Notes: a model not told the origin generated them from the letters alone. Positions 1 to 14,999 are shown, counted from the stretch's first letter. The stretch: 64,000 nucleotides of DNA from Allacma fusca (GCA_947179485.1 OX359249.1:11098001-11162000); one strand, 5' to 3'. Translations and numbers: made by a program.

Positions 1-741
1 CTCAAATTCAAATACTAATTCAATCATCTAAGCTCATATTGATTCATCAATTTACAAAATACACATTTACTAATAATAATTATTATTATTTGGTCTCTGG
101 ATTTGAGAACTAGTATTTAGGACGAGAGAGAGAGAGAGAGCCACCTCAATCAATTGATCCCAAACGGAGATCATCATCAGACTACCCAAGAAAAGAAATT
201 ACAAATTCTCTTGCAGTTTTTACACACACACACACACACACACCTCAACATATAATGGATCATAGTTGAGAGGAAATTCAATCAAAGCCCGTAACCACGA
301 TTTACCCATTGGGATATTATTCTTATTATTTCAGTTAATTTTCTTTACTAATAATGATGTCATGGACCACTCAAATATGTTCCCAATAAATTCCCCTCAT
401 TCTTCCAAAGTATAGTCTAAGTCATCAAGTCTATCTAGATTTATAGCCTTGACAAATTGAATTGAGCAATAGTTTAAACTTTCACGACAGCTTTTGTAAG
501 TTTTTTTTCTCAAATAAAGAAGGATTCCTTTAAAAGAATTTCTTCCAAATCGTATAGGCAGGTAGTAATTAGTAACTCCTACAAATATTTATCTAACAAC
601 AAGTAGTGTACTAAAAGGGTTTTAAAAACTTGTTATGAGTAGATATTTTGACGTAACTCTATATATCCGTCAGCAGCCTGAAAAATCTTCAATCCCGAGA
701 CGGAATCTATATATGATTATAATGATAGGAACAAACTAACG

Positions 742-745
<4 letters not shown>

Positions 746-784
<39 letters not shown>
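746..784 (+). repeat. (GA)n microsatellite
   Basis: Perfect GA tract of about 39 bp. Confidence 0.97.
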
Positions 785-786
<2 letters not shown>

Positions 787-2728
787 ATTACTTATGACCA
801 TCCTTTAGCAAAGGAACTTGTCTCCCTCCTAAAAAAATGACCCATTGTACAGGTCATCCCTTCCATCCATAAATAATCTGTTGTTCAAAATTATGAAGAC
901 AACCCAGAAACACTCTCCCCGATCTTACACACTCCACACAAAAGAAAGTTTCGCAAATGATTATCTATCTCTGTAACATTTCTAAAAGTTGCAAGTTGCA
1001 AGGTAGTTAATCGCAGTATTATTAAAGTAATGCATCATGTTCTATAACTCTTCATTAAAACTGAGAGCTGGCAGTACACCAGGAGGCGACTGAGTCCTCA
1101 CGAATGGTTTTTTCATTCATTCCTCCTTCACCTATGTACCTATCTATTTAAAAAAAAAGTAACTCACACATATGTATATCTACATATATAATTATATACA
1201 CAGGCATAGACTTGAATAGGACACAACAGCCGGACTTCCAAGAAAAATCTCCTTAATAAATGTCCATACAGATGCCATAAACATATATGTATATGTATCT
1301 ATGTATCCACATACTATCTTCTTTCATGCATAAAATTGTTCTTACACACTATGGCACTGAATTTATCAGAGTATAGATAGATACAGAGACTCCGAGCATT
1401 TCCGTATGAGCTGAGAGTATGAGCGAAACACATGCATTCTAAATTATCTTCCAAGAGCTACAAACAAATGCTGCCTTGTTTATACTGCACAATTATGAAC
1501 GACCAAGTAAGTATTACATCCTTAATTTATTAGATACATTGACGTAGATCCCTTTCCACATGTACTTATGTATGTACTAAGTATGTACATGTACTACTTG
1601 GAGGAGTAGCGGGGTTGAGGATAGTGTACTTGCGTCAATGTTTTTCGGGAAAAAGTCGGAAATCACCATATGGTTCACTGACTGACTCCGTCAGTTCACT
1701 CTGATAAAATAGTAAAACGTGTCAGTCTCCACATCATCTTGTCTATACACTTGATTCCTTTCCAAAAAAATTAATTTTCCATGTAGTATATATCTATATA
1801 TATATATATCTCTAGGAGAATAATCCCTGATAGCTTACGCTTATACTTAAAAAATAAAAAACCTTGGTATATATGTACCTATCATAAAAATAATAATAAT
1901 CCATATTACATACATAGGCTTGTCAACCAACTGGAGCACATTGACTTTGCCCTCCTATCCTTCAATCAGGTAAGTTATAAATTACAGTATATAACATACA
2001 AAACTCAAAGAGGAGATTCCCACTTTCGGGAATCTGTATTTTTACAGAAAACCAAATTGCATCCCAGGAATACCCGAAGAAGAAAAAAACACCCGGAAGC
2101 ACTATTCCTAGCACTAAAAGGACCCTGACTGACGATGACCTTTCTTCCTCATCCATACTACATAATAATTCTTGGCCTTGTTTCTTTTATGAAAGGATGA
2201 AAACTTTAGAAATCCCCTCAAATGGAACCTGATGTCTGATAAGGGACTGCCGGAAGGATTAAACTCACAAGAAATTAGCAGGGATAAGGTTTTCCTTTCA
2301 GTTTTTTTAAATCAATCCCAAAAATACATCTAACACGGTTATTTCCCGCAGACAGTTTGTCTCTGTGAGTGTGTGTGTGTGTGTGTATCCCGAAAACTCA
2401 CATTTTCCTTTGAGCACATGCATACATTTACTATTTTTAGACTCTAGAAAATTTTTCTTCCAACCTAAAAATCTGTGTCGTAATAAAAAGAGGAAACGTG
2501 AAAAATTCCTTTAAAATTATACACTCCAAACTGTGTAATTGCTATAGCGAGCAAGGATCCAGCCCAGTCACATCCATGCTTATAAATTCTTACAACCTCT
2601 CCTCTCTTACTACAATTACAATATACATACTTTTCAAAAATTTCCTCAATCCTGTGTACAATGTAATATGCCAGAATTATCACGAGTTTCCACAAAAACA
2701 TACGTGTATAATAATAATACACACTACA

Positions 2729-2769
<41 letters not shown>
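2729..2769 (+). repeat. (AC)n microsatellite
   Basis: Perfect AC tract of about 41 bp. Confidence 0.97.
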
Positions 2770-2771
<2 letters not shown>

Positions 2772-4439
2772 AACATCCAGCATATCTACATTTACACGTA
2801 CACATTTCAGCTACTAAATCGCACGTTGAATTACGCAGCAAATAGACACCTTGTGAGAAATATTTGTCTGTAAAATACAAATAACGAGCACAACCCCCAT
2901 GTGTACCATAACTTCCAAGTATCCACAGACACACACATATACGATTCCTCATGTTCCACATACAAGGGAAAAATATCCAGAACTTACTATATCTACTTGT
3001 ATGTATGTATCTTATGTAATTTAGACACAAATAATTTCCCCCACATATACAGATATAGAGAGGACTATAACATCTATCTATAATAATTATTATCCGTCCA
3101 TGGTTTTAGATCCACACATTCATAAGCCCATGTAGCAAATGTAGTGTGTGTGTGTGTGTATATATACAGAGTAATTGGACAGCAGAGCTATAAACTTTGG
3201 TTCCTACCCGGACCTCAGGCTCCCTTGGATATACATACGGATAAATAGACAGGGAACAACGAACGAGAAGGAAGGATGTTGCGTTCATCTACGGAAATCG
3301 TGGTCACATTTAAGCTCACTTCGGAAGAAAAAAAAAGCTAATGGAACCAAACAAAGTCTCATTCAGGTAAAAAGAAAGAGTATCCGAGCAACCTTGAAGG
3401 AGAGGCAAAATGATTTTTATGACCATTCACACAGAGTGTCAACAGGCAACCTGGTGGTACTGGTTACATTCGGTTTAACTGCAAATCTTATTCAATCTTT
3501 CCACCTGCATATTTCTCTCTTTTTTTTTCCGCTCATACAAAGTCTCCCCATACAAACATAAGTATATACACACACACACACATACACACACACACACACA
3601 TACATGGAGAAATGTTCTGTCTCTGAAAGGATCCCATGAATATGATCATTCACACAGTCCTAATATGTGACCATGGAGATACACACACCAACACACACAC
3701 ACATACATATGTGACTCTAACATAGAGCCATCACTGGGAAAAAGAATTGGTTTTTTGAAGCATCTCCATCGCCCCACCTTAATGCTGCATAACCACCAAA
3801 TAGGTATCTTCCTTCATCGGTCTTAATGAGACTTAGTATTATTCCTTGAAGTGGTTGTCGGGGCTTGAAGCCAAGCATCCTCCTATCATCCAACAAAATG
3901 AGATACATATCCCTATCTAGTCTTTACATAATCCTCAAAAGCTTTTGTCGGCAACCAACGTTTTAGATCATTCCCATCCATAACCGACATAAACTTCAAA
4001 CAATAACCCAATCAAAAACCACTGTAATCATTATACCTGGAATGATCATTCAATTGTTGTAGCAGTCATTGTTTTCTGTATCATCACATATATATACACA
4101 ACAAGAGCGAGTCACAGAGAGTCAAAAAAAAAAAAAGAAACAAGTCTGAAAGGGAACTTCATATACCCGCTGTCAATACCAATTGACTCCCAACTTACAA
4201 CTCTATATAAATTTCCCAGTGGGTTCATACATAGAATAGATATACGAAACGAAAATTGCATCTTCTCAAAAATTATTATCATTCATGTAGTTAGTTACAG
4301 CCAATGTAATTACTATTGCCAGTCCTACTACTATCTCCATACTATTTAAATATCTCCACTATATACATAGTCCTACTCTGACAGGAAAAACGTCCTCAAA
4401 GTACTTGACAAATTATTTTCTAATAATTCCAATAAAAAC

Positions 4440-4640
4440 CATCAACAAGAGGAAATCTCGTTATAGGCAGAGAAGAAGGGGAGGGCCGCGGCGGAAGAGA
4501 TCATAATATGAAGGTAAAATGTACAAATTGCTTTCCTAAAATCCTGCCATTTTCTCAGAACCCCAATGTAAATTGTGAGGCAAGAGGGACGACGACGTGA
4601 CTTCTGCGGAAGCCATTGTTAATTAGACAACAGGAGCACA
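4440..4640. other. CpG-rich patch with short minus-strand ORF
   Basis: This is the densest CpG cluster in the left part of the window (CCGCGGCGG, GACGACGACG, CTGCGG within 200 bp). On the minus strand an ATG at 4614-4616 sits in an ideal context (AACAATGG) and opens 26 codons (MASAEVTSSSLLPHNLHWGS...) to a TAG at 4536-4538. A second short frame (MISSAAALPFF...) follows. It could be a promoter or first exon, or chance. Just upstream on the minus strand, an ATC/TCC trinucleotide tract (about 4706-4760) would read as Asp/Glu. Confidence 0.2.
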
Positions 4641-7609
4641 GCAAGAGACATTATAACTTTCTAACAATAATAAGATGAACTCTATCGACGGCTTCCACTA
4701 TTCTACATCATCATCATCAGCATCATCATCCTCCTCCTCATCATCATCCTCATCATCAAACTATGTGTCTAGTGTCTGTAGAAAATTTCAATGACCCTTC
4801 TCACACACAACAACTCACGAGCGATGAAGCTATGTAAGTATATATTCACAAGAAATAATTCGTAAAATACAATTTATCAAGACACAATTCAACGAACGAG
4901 CATATCAAATGATTCCATTGAATTTACTCACAATCCTCTTGTAAAAATTATTACTTGAAAAATAATATCATAGTGGTTGAGATGATTGGAATAGATCTCA
5001 TACAAAATGTTGAAATCAAAAATTTGGAGAAAGGTAAAAAATTTATTTATCCCTTCAAAAATACATACTTACAGTAGTAATAATTCCAGAACAAAAATCA
5101 TCTAATTTATCACACGGTTCATATTGCAATGTAGAACTTGTGTATGTAGAACTCCCCACTACTCACAAATAAGATACACATTTAATAAAGGGCAAAAGTC
5201 TAACCACAACATTTCCAAGCTCTCACAGAATCAGACATTCACCATAGGAGTTTTACATTCCCCCCCCCTCCCCATTTAATCTTCATATGAGGCTCACTAG
5301 GAAATTACAAAACAAGATTTTATCCTGACTCCCACATCAGAACATATTTCAAGATTACAACACATGGCTGTAATTTCTGTTGTGGTTAGGAGCGGCAGAA
5401 ATCCACAAAACACATTTCATTTTGTAACCTTTACCCTCCTTTAAGTACAAGTTTTTTAATCACTGTATGTATACAAAAACGTTTGCATAATTTAAAGTTC
5501 CAATTAACTCCACGTATTCTTCAATTTTTAAAATGAACTATTCTGTCAGAGTAATGGGGAGATTAAGATTTTTGTACAAAATTAAATACGTACAGAAGGG
5601 GGTAGTTCCAGGTTCCAGACAAAACCAAAATAATAATAAATTAACATTATTATTCATACCAGAAAGGGCTGATGGGTTCTGTGTGGGATTCCATTAAATA
5701 AGCCTACATACTCTACGTCAACTATTATCTGTAGCATTTTACAATTTTTTAAAAAAATGTGCTTCTTTAAAAACCACACATTTATTTTATATCTTACATG
5801 GAGAGCATTTTTATAAAAATCTCTAAACAGGCGTTAGTGCACCAGTCACCTTGTTGTAATAGTCCTCCTTCAAGAGTGAGTAACTAACTTAAAATCCGAC
5901 TTTGTACACACTCCACATATAAGGGAGTTAACAAAAAAAGAAGGATCCGTTAAACAGAATTAAGTGTAGATATGGAGACACAATGCAATTACATATAGAC
6001 ACTCAGTCCCCGCACATCTCTTCATAATCTGATCAAATGTATTTTCCTTTGCTGTAAGAATACTAAAGGACGAGGGATATGTACTTGTCTGTATGTAGGG
6101 ATGTAATTACATGTAAAGATATCCTATATGGGGAGTGTACAAACAGAGTAAGCTCCAACTGTAGAAGAGGTCCTTGTATAAATACAGTCTCTACCTATCG
6201 TCAACGGCGGAGGAAGGAACAGTAAAACAATGCACACACACAAAAAAGTTGGAAAGTTCATACTTAATGCTCTCAAATATGCTTGTCAGGTGATGGACGT
6301 GATCCTGACACTCATGACCTACACAACGATTTAATGACGAACTATAGACGAATTCAACACAGAGAGTTGTAATTTACAAGGAAATAAAACCAGTCGACTC
6401 TGGCGAAGTGAGATCAACTCATCCCAATGAAGTTTCACAAAAATCCTGAGTGTATACTCTCAAAAAAAAAAACAAAACAACAACAAAAAATTATCAAGAA
6501 AGAAACAAATGTATATTCTTCTTAAGACCTTATTTTAAAACTCCCAATCTCCAACTAAACTACCAACGCTTTCCAATAACTTCAATAATTATTGCCTATT
6601 AGAAAGGAAATCTCTGTCTTAATGTCTCATCCAGTTTTTAACTAACTGTGAATTATTATTGACTAAATTACAAGGCTCACAAAATTGCTAGTGGTAAAAG
6701 AATCAAGTTAGGAGGAATTTTACTGTACATATGTATGTATATACTTATAGCAAGCATTGATTTGAGCCAGCCAGGATTCACAGGAAAAATAATAAAAAAG
6801 AAATAAGGACATAAATCCATTTTATGTTTACAATATTATTATTATTATTGATCTTGAATAATAATTATTACAGATCATAGTGTTATATGAAGTAGAACCG
6901 TCATCATGTATCAGAGGGATACGCCTCCTGACGTAGTTATATGGTTCATATCCCTGCACCTCAATCTTTCCTTCAAGAACTCTAAAACACCACTAGAGAA
7001 GTGAGAATTTTAGGTATAAAGCTATCAACCATTGTCAACTAACTTGACAGCTACTGTTCCTCCACCTCCAATACCATCTTACTAATTATCCATATATAGA
7101 CATTAGATATACACAATACATACATATATCCTTGTCTAAATTTTAAAAAGCTAACGATATACTCCGTACTGACTTCAATGCCTATGATCCCCAGGAGTCA
7201 GGATTATGACTCCGGAGGCTTGTCAAAAGGATAGGGACGAGATGTGATCTATCTATGATACTTATTACTTGAGTGTTATATGGGAGATTTAAACTTAACC
7301 CATTAGGCTCCGGGAAGAACCTCAACCTGATGGACGGAGTGTACAGGAACAGATGAAAAAAAAATTTGCCAACTATACTCCTGATAATAATGTGAAGATG
7401 ACCAAAAGGGCAATGTCCATGTAATGGGAAATCCCACAAGTATGTACACTACTGACCAGAGCATACAGATTCAACTTGAATAAAAAAAGGAGAAAAAAGA
7501 AAACGCTACTTAGTTCATGATTACGACAGGAAGCACTGAATGGTGTGATACGTAATTACTATTAATAAAACTACATATACATACCTACATGTGTAGGTAC
7601 AAACTCATA

Positions 7610-7647
<38 letters not shown>
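7610..7647 (+). repeat. (AC)n microsatellite
   Basis: Perfect AC tract of about 38 bp. Confidence 0.97.
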
Positions 7648-7651
<4 letters not shown>

Positions 7652-7845
7652 ATCCCATCCGCAGTCATACAGTACAATCATCCACCAGTCCCAAATCACA
7701 GTGAGTCATTTATACATTATTAGTAGTAGTACTGGGAGAGGTGAGAAAAATAATCGATAATATCATCAGGTAGGTAAAGTACATTCACTGTACAGATTGC
7801 AATGTCTGAACTCAAAAAATCATCATAGGAATTACTTTCTCACCT

Positions 7846-7848
<3 letters not shown>

Positions 7849-7890
<42 letters not shown>
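7849..7890 (+). repeat. Compound (CT)n(CA)n microsatellite
   Basis: CT tract passing directly into CA. Confidence 0.95.
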
Positions 7891-9393
7891 ACCCGCCCTT
7901 AAATCATGCCAACTCAGTATTGCGACGTGTGATTACTAAACACACGTGAAAACTAATACTCGCACAAGAGCCTCACTCCTAAAAATAGAGTTCCTAGTAC
8001 GCTCCTGGTTTCTATTGCTGGCCCTATAATTACTTACATAGAATTAAGACACATTTAATTATATAATATGTAGGAGACCCACAAGTGTAACTTATTGTTG
8101 GGAGTCCTAAAATGATTACACAACCCTCGTGCGATTCCTCGGACTGTCATACCCTACAACAAAAAATTGGACAAGATAACTAATGGAGATACATATGAAG
8201 TCCCTAGATAAGTGACCATGTGTAACATATAGTACAGACCCAATGAATGACAGTAGTTCACGGCTGGCTCAAAAACACATGGAAAGTAAATAGGGCTAAA
8301 AACAATAGGAAATCCAACTATCACTCTATCATGAAATCCAAACCAAACAAGACTTAGCACTCATACGCCAATGCCAGTCAAGTCAGAGACTCACGAAGAG
8401 TTTATGCATACAAGCAAAGTCCATGCCAGATTACCTCGTCTCAAACATCCACCAACAATTCATTGAACTTCCACGACACAAGAGTTACATATAGTCATTT
8501 TCTCTGCTCCATACTATTATCTATACCTATGGATGTGCATACTTATATATGTAGATATATGTATATATGTATATATGTATGTCGGTATATGCACACTTGT
8601 ACTTTAATGTACTCATTAGACTTCCTTCAAGTCCGAGACTATTTACACATCGCCCACCCCATACGAGGCCATAGTCCTTAAGATTAAAACAGAGGACCAG
8701 CAAGAGACCCTCCTGCCCATGAAGAAATTCTTATAAAAATCCAATACATAGGTATAGTAGGTATATATCTACAAGGAAAAAAAATTAAGTGCAAGTAATT
8801 TTATCACATTTAATTCCCTACCATGTGACACCAGGGACTACTGCCACGACGACTATAACAAAGGATCCTCCACCTTGTGTAGTATGTCACTTTGAGGATA
8901 AAAACTGTACCATTATCATTACCATAACATAACATCACTCAACTCATGGCAGGAGCTCCCCATAACAAACATCTAATTACCTATGCACTTCACTTTTTCA
9001 GTTCCTAATATGAAAGTTAAAGGAACATTTCAAGGTTGTTTTCCCAAATGTCCACATGTGCCTGTAAATCTAAGTCTCTCCAATCCACTCGTCTTTTCAA
9101 CGCTCAACTCAACACCAACGGATACTACGTAAAAACAAGACAATGTGCACACACACACACAAGTACACAATATATAGGTAGATATATATAATATATCCAT
9201 ATCCTAGATATGCCAGTCACACGTGCATTTCTACAAAAATGACAAGATATGCCTTACTATCTATGTATAAGTGCAATAATTATTACATACTACGTTCATA
9301 AAAAGACGTCCCAGAAGGAACACATGAAAATCATGAAATGCTACTGCCAGACAGGCACAGGTTCCCAAAAAATATTGCGTGTTTCTTTTTTTT

Positions 9394-9396
<3 letters not shown>

Positions 9397-9426
<30 letters not shown>
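9397..9426 (+). repeat. (CT)n microsatellite
   Basis: CT tract preceded by a T run and followed by CACTCACT. Confidence 0.95.
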
Positions 9427-9430
<4 letters not shown>

Positions 9431-10686
9431 ACTCACAAAAATGCTCTCTATAAAGAGTAACATTCTAAATAAAAAAAACTGCAAGGGAAAACATTAATAA
9501 AAAGTCTCTCTCTTCTACACACTACAGGGATTTAAGACCTTTCCAACCCTTTCCAACCCAACTGACTCCACCATTCAAAAATGAGCTCAAACAATCTTAA
9601 TTATCTAAAGGATTCATCCTCAGTTAGAACGACAGTGGTGTGACGAAAACAAGCCGCAGGAGAACAGAAAACTACGAAATTGGCTTAAATGTAGTGCATT
9701 ATATGTTGTTGACGAGACAGCCAAAATGCTTAACACAAAAAGTGTTTGCAAAATTTAGAGCCAACTTATACATTACAAGCGTGCATACAGTTTCTCTGCA
9801 TGTGAAATATTTCACTTTTAGAACGACTGTACGAGATTTCGTGAGCGAATGAAAGACAAGAAGAGAGAGAGAGAGAGAGAGAGAGGAGAGTCGTAGAAGA
9901 AAAAAGATGAAAAAAAATGAGCTCGTGAGTTACAACTATCAAACTGTATATCGTACAAGGATCACCATATCTATAAATACAATGCAATTGGTCTGATGTA
10001 ACATGTCACACACTGCGTGTGCACTGTGTAGGTTCAAAAATAGATCTGAAATTCAACGTTTTAACACGGTAATTTCGCGTAGGAACTCCTATATAGTCAG
10101 ACCTACTTGTCCTTTGTGTTCTCCTTTATGATGAATTGTATTGCATGACTTCTCTATGTGTTCTCATCTGTATGTATAGTGCAGTGTCAGTATACATTCA
10201 CTCTCATTTTCAACAATGATCACACAATGATCAAAACCTATGTATATGTGTAGTAAAGCCTCTGTCTCCGGAATTATTTGAGAACTTCAATTCAAAACGT
10301 AAAAGTAAAACTCAAAAACCAATGCACCGAGTTATGAGTCAAAGCATTTGGTTCCCATGAGGAGGGTGCTCTTTCAACCTTCCTACATAATAATTACATA
10401 CTTAGAGATATGCACTGGCACACATATGTAAATCCATGGATGCATCTCTATAATTACGTATGTACGACCATGAATACATTCCAAGTCGTGTATTTATTGA
10501 TATCTAGTATATACATACATTCCATGAGAGAGCTGGAAACGCAGGTATACTTATAAGTAATCATATGTAAATTATACGTGCAGATTTTTCAAATCCGAGA
10601 GCATAGGTCCTACACATACAAACATACCCACCAAACATTAAAATATTAGCATTGCCTATTGAACTAGAAGTTTGGGCCACAGAGAT

Positions 10687-10770
10687 ACACACTCACACAC
10701 ACACATATATATATATACATATACACACTCACACACACACTCACTCACACACACACACACACACACACAT
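10687..10770 (+). repeat. Interrupted (CA)n/(TA)n/(CACT)n tract
   Basis: About 84 bp of CA repeats interrupted by TATATA and CACTCACT units. Confidence 0.9.
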
Positions 10771-12865
10771 ACGGTAATAACCATCAAATCTTAAAAAATA
10801 AATACAGCTCTCCGCCAAATGGATCTGTAACCTACATAGTAGTTAAATCTTTCATCTCTGTATCAGCACGCAGAGCTCCACTCAGTTTTTTCAGCCGTTT
10901 AGAAAATACGTACATCATAATAATAATCTGTACTATGTACACCATACTCCAAGCAGTCCCGACCATAGTAGTCTCGGGGTGATGGTGGAATCGAAATTTC
11001 GGAAATTAGACATGCATCACAGAAGAGCCATACATAGACTTCATGAACTATTCACCTCATAGAAGAATCGCGAAGCCTAGGAGAAATCCGTAAAAGTACA
11101 TGGACTGAGCTCATAACAGGGAATTCTATTATATGTATTATGTTCATAATGGCCCCTAAGGCTGAAAAATAAATACAAAGCCAGGGGTGTTATTTTATAG
11201 TTTCTCATTCTGACATGCTTCAAACCTTGGTAAGAGTCCAACACTCACAACAAAACACACACACACACACACACATACACTAGCTAGACTTATACTATTA
11301 ATGTTATGTTCTCGTCTGCTCACTCCGTCTCTCTCCCTTTGCAACATGTAATAGCAGGAGTGTGGTACAGATAATGTGGTACAAGTAGTTGCAACTTGCA
11401 AGTTATTTCATATTTTTTTTTAAACTCCTGCGAGTATCTATATCTCTCTACAACATACTTTTTAATAACCACCAAGTGTTTAATAGTAAACACATTCATA
11501 TATATATAATTATCTATAAGTATATTCTACAGTCGGTGTTATTTTTCCACATCCGAGCAGGGTACTTCCAAACACTACAATAAGTGCAAGGTTTCCTTGC
11601 TAATCGAGACACAAAACCCAAGTATGGATCTAGTACCTTGTCCTTAATACAAGAGGATATCTATATCTAGATACAAGAAGGGGTATTAACTACAGAAAGA
11701 AAATCTATAGACTTCCTACAATAGCACTCTGAATTATAGCCTAATACATACCCCACAACTCCTATCTACACAGTACAGACATATACTCTTGTAGATTGTC
11801 TCCAAACCAATAGCAACCAGTTCCCAATTCCGTCACATTATTTATTACCGATCTTGAACCCAAAAATGCTCTCTGGTAGTAGCCCCGCTTTATTTAATCT
11901 TAGCTCCGCATATGCATACATGTATATTTAAGTATAGATTTGAAATTCTTCCTATCACAAATAAATAAATGAACCTACGTATAAATAATTAACGACCCCA
12001 AAATATGAGTCCAACTATCACAACTTGGGATCGAGTGTAAGTGTGAATTAGGACATAACATTTATAGATAGATACTTCATTCAAGCGTCAGAAGAACTAG
12101 TTCAAATAGTTTATCTCCACGGAGGCAAAGTCTGCAAATATATAAATTTTCAAAAGATTACGTTGTTTAGGAAAAACAAACGGAGGGGGGAAATCTTGGG
12201 TCGGAGCATAGACACCCATACATAATAATAATTACAAACATGCATATATAAGAGTACGTTATACAGTATGGTTATAGATACGTCAAATGCACATAAAAAT
12301 TAAATACATACTTTTTTTTTTGTTTGGGCATGTCGAGGTGGAACGTACAACGAGAACAGTTATATTTTTGCCCTCTTATGTACTTAAAACTCTCATAAAA
12401 TAATTGCGATTAAAATATGAAAGGTCACAGTTAAAAAATCTAAAGGCTACAAAGACTAAGCACAATTATTATTATTGCATGGGACAGATGACAGACTGAC
12501 AGGGACTTACAAAATTTCCCGTCATGTTAGAAACAGTATAAAAGTATATATATATAGTTAGATATAATACAAGTTGAAGTGTAATACAAGAGCAATCTAT
12601 CTTCCCAAGTGTTTCCAATCTTATTGTTAGATTTCAGGCCAGGGCATAAAATACCCATAGGTATTAGTACATAAATAAGCCATCAAGTTTACAGTCTCGT
12701 TTTGACACGTAAAACCAATATATGCTCAGTTCCCAATGACCAATACGAAACTTTGAGGCAGGCTATAAATATTTATTTCCAGCATGAAGGAAGGAAGGAA
12801 TGGTCACACTATAAATAAGTACCATTGGCTACCACAGCCCTCAACAAATCTAAGACGAGAGAGAA

Positions 12866-12909
12866 CGGACGGACGGACGGGGAGAGAGAGAGAGAGAGAG
12901 AGAGAGAGA
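12866..12909 (+). repeat. (GGAC)n then (GA)n compound repeat
   Basis: Three GGAC units pass into a perfect GA tract. Confidence 0.9.
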
Positions 12910-13801
12910 CGAAAAAAATTGGGAGTGCATTTTACTGACTCACCAAAAAAATTTCTCCTTCAAGTTCTTCATGAATTCGTATGCACACACACAAACTTAC
13001 CCACACGCTCACACATTTTTGCAAGGAATCTTTTGAAATGTACCACTCTGAATGTGATAGTTAACGCGGCTTTATATACTTATACTTATATACACGCACA
13101 CAGACAGAAACACAAGGTAAGAGTAATTTGTTACGGCATCACAGGCTTTCTATATGTAAACGTAGGAGTAGGGACAGTAGTAGTAGGGAATATAACACCA
13201 AAGTTTCGGAAAACCTTTGAATCTCCCTTGTCATTACTATGTACTGTAATCTCCTGAAAAACCTCGATTAGTAAATGTCAGTTTTAATACTACTTAATTT
13301 CAGCATCCCCACCAACAGCCCATCATTGAATCACCTATATATTCCTTCCTAAGCCTCTGGTGCACTTGAGCTGGGGATAGAGACCATTTTGAATGAAAAA
13401 CATCACCCCACAACTCACAATGCCAATAGCAGAGCCCAATTACAAGAATCCTCAGAGATGACAAAAAAAATTATCACGCACATACCTATACATAATTACA
13501 TACATCCACCCTCTCATACATACCTTCACATATAAATCTACACAAATATTATAAAATACATCCAAATATAAAACGACATTTAGGACCAATTCTTCACTTC
13601 AAATTATTCCTCCTCCTCTAGTAATGATTATTGTCCAAATAGAAAAATACAAATAAAATTTAATACTCTCAAGTGTGTGTTAGTATGAGGGCAGTGAGCA
13701 CCTAGTGACTGTAATGTCACAAGGTTGGTCGTTATTGTAAGACAATAGTAGACAACAAATGATTACAGTAAAGTCTCTCAGTGGACGATGTACGAGTTAT
13801 G

Positions 13802-13803
<2 letters not shown>

Positions 13804-13867
<64 letters not shown>
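13804..13867 (+). repeat. (GA)32, longest microsatellite in the window
   Basis: Perfect GA tract of 64 bp. Confidence 0.98.
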
Positions 13868-13871
<4 letters not shown>

Positions 13872-14710
13872 ACAACTGAACTGGGCCTTATTATTACGTT
13901 ATATTCCTGGAAAGTAAAAAAACCAGTTTCACAGGTAACCGACAAACGAACTATATACGATTTTCCATCTTCCTCATGCTATCATATCCTTGCAAATCCT
14001 CCCTCCAACATATGTATGTACATTACATAGATATAACAAATTCCTATAAATGAGTAGTTCCACACAGGATTTTCTCTCCCCATATAAGTACCATACACAA
14101 TACAGAACAGACACACGGGCACACATGCTAAAACACAATCTGCATTCCCATTCCCTTGCTCAACGGTACTCACGTACATGTACTTTTTCAATTCCTATGG
14201 CGAAAAGCGATGAAAGCCTCCAACCAAGAAGTAACGATGCTCAAGAGTGCATCCTCTTGTACATAATACATGTACTTACCTATACCTACACGTAATTATA
14301 TGTACCTACACGTACATTGAACAGACAAGAGTCTGACAGAGAAAAATCATTCCAAATGACCTTTTTTTTACAAGCATAAGCACATTTACGGAGCACTCAC
14401 TCACTCAGATATACTAATAAGCATCCTGATGCTACACATCAAAATAATCCCGTGCTCAGGACTACATATACATACATCCTATGTATAGTCCGGACTAAAA
14501 TATCAAAGCAACCTTTTTTTTTTTTGATTTCACAAAAATTCTACACACAGAGAGCAGTTTTTGCAAAAGATACAGAGAGGGGAAAAAATGGTAAAAAAAA
14601 ATCAAACAAAAACTTGGAATCATTTTACTCTTCGACAAGTTAAATTTCAAGGAGCAAAGTCTCTCAAACGATTCTATTTTATGGTTGGTTGATTCTTCTG
14701 AGCTTCGTTC

Positions 14711-14760
14711 AGGGGCCGATGGCCGAGGGGTTTATAACAGACAAAGTCTGTAAGGCTACC
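14711..14760 (+). pseudogene. tRNA-Leu/Ser-like fossil or SINE head
   Basis: The stretch contains TGGCCGAGGGG at 14720-14730, very close to the A box and D arm of class II tRNAs (Leu/Ser: TGGCCGAGNGGT). A short stem CAGAC/GTCTG follows where the anticodon arm would be. There is no matching B box or T arm downstream and the loop is too short, so it cannot be a working tRNA. A decayed tRNA copy or a truncated tRNA-derived SINE are the options. Confidence 0.35.
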
Positions 14761-14955
14761 GAAATTTTTCTCTTATGCATTAAATAAATGTATGTATAGA
14801 GAGGGATGAGAGAGAGAGAGAGAGAGATGACAATATGTAATTCTTACGTAAAAACAAGTACATACCATCACATCAAGTGCTCCCCCAAAATCCTGTAAAG
14901 AGACAGACCCTTTTCATTCCAAGAAGGGTTCATACATGAAAGGAAAGCCATAGGT

Positions 14956-14956
<1 letters not shown>

Positions 14957-14992
<36 letters not shown>
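14957..14992 (+). repeat. (GA)n microsatellite
   Basis: Perfect GA tract of about 36 bp. Confidence 0.97.

Positions 14993-14999
<7 letters not shown>

Larger units (their letters stand above)
1..4430. other. Non-coding stretch with microsatellites
   Basis: Reading frames here are short and mostly made of repeat translations. Visible repeats are GA at 127-140 and 746-784, AC at 225-242, 2729-2769 and around 3569-3600, and GT at 2367-2383 and 3145-3158. I see no splice-site-bounded coding segment. Confidence 0.7.
4640..14700. other. Non-coding stretch, microsatellites only
   Basis: Dominated by low-complexity AT-rich DNA with C in excess of G on the + strand in most rows (row 5041-5100: 11 C, 3 G by hand; row 10021-10080 is about even). 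Individual long microsatellites are listed separately. No exon, RNA gene or intact transposon could be supported. Confidence 0.65.

Noticed and set aside
12784-13257. 157-codon + strand frame
   Set aside because: A central block is translated GGAC/GA repeat (RERERERE); the rest has no recognisable motif.
13788-14030. Frame rich in RE dipeptides
   Set aside because: Direct translation of (GA)32.
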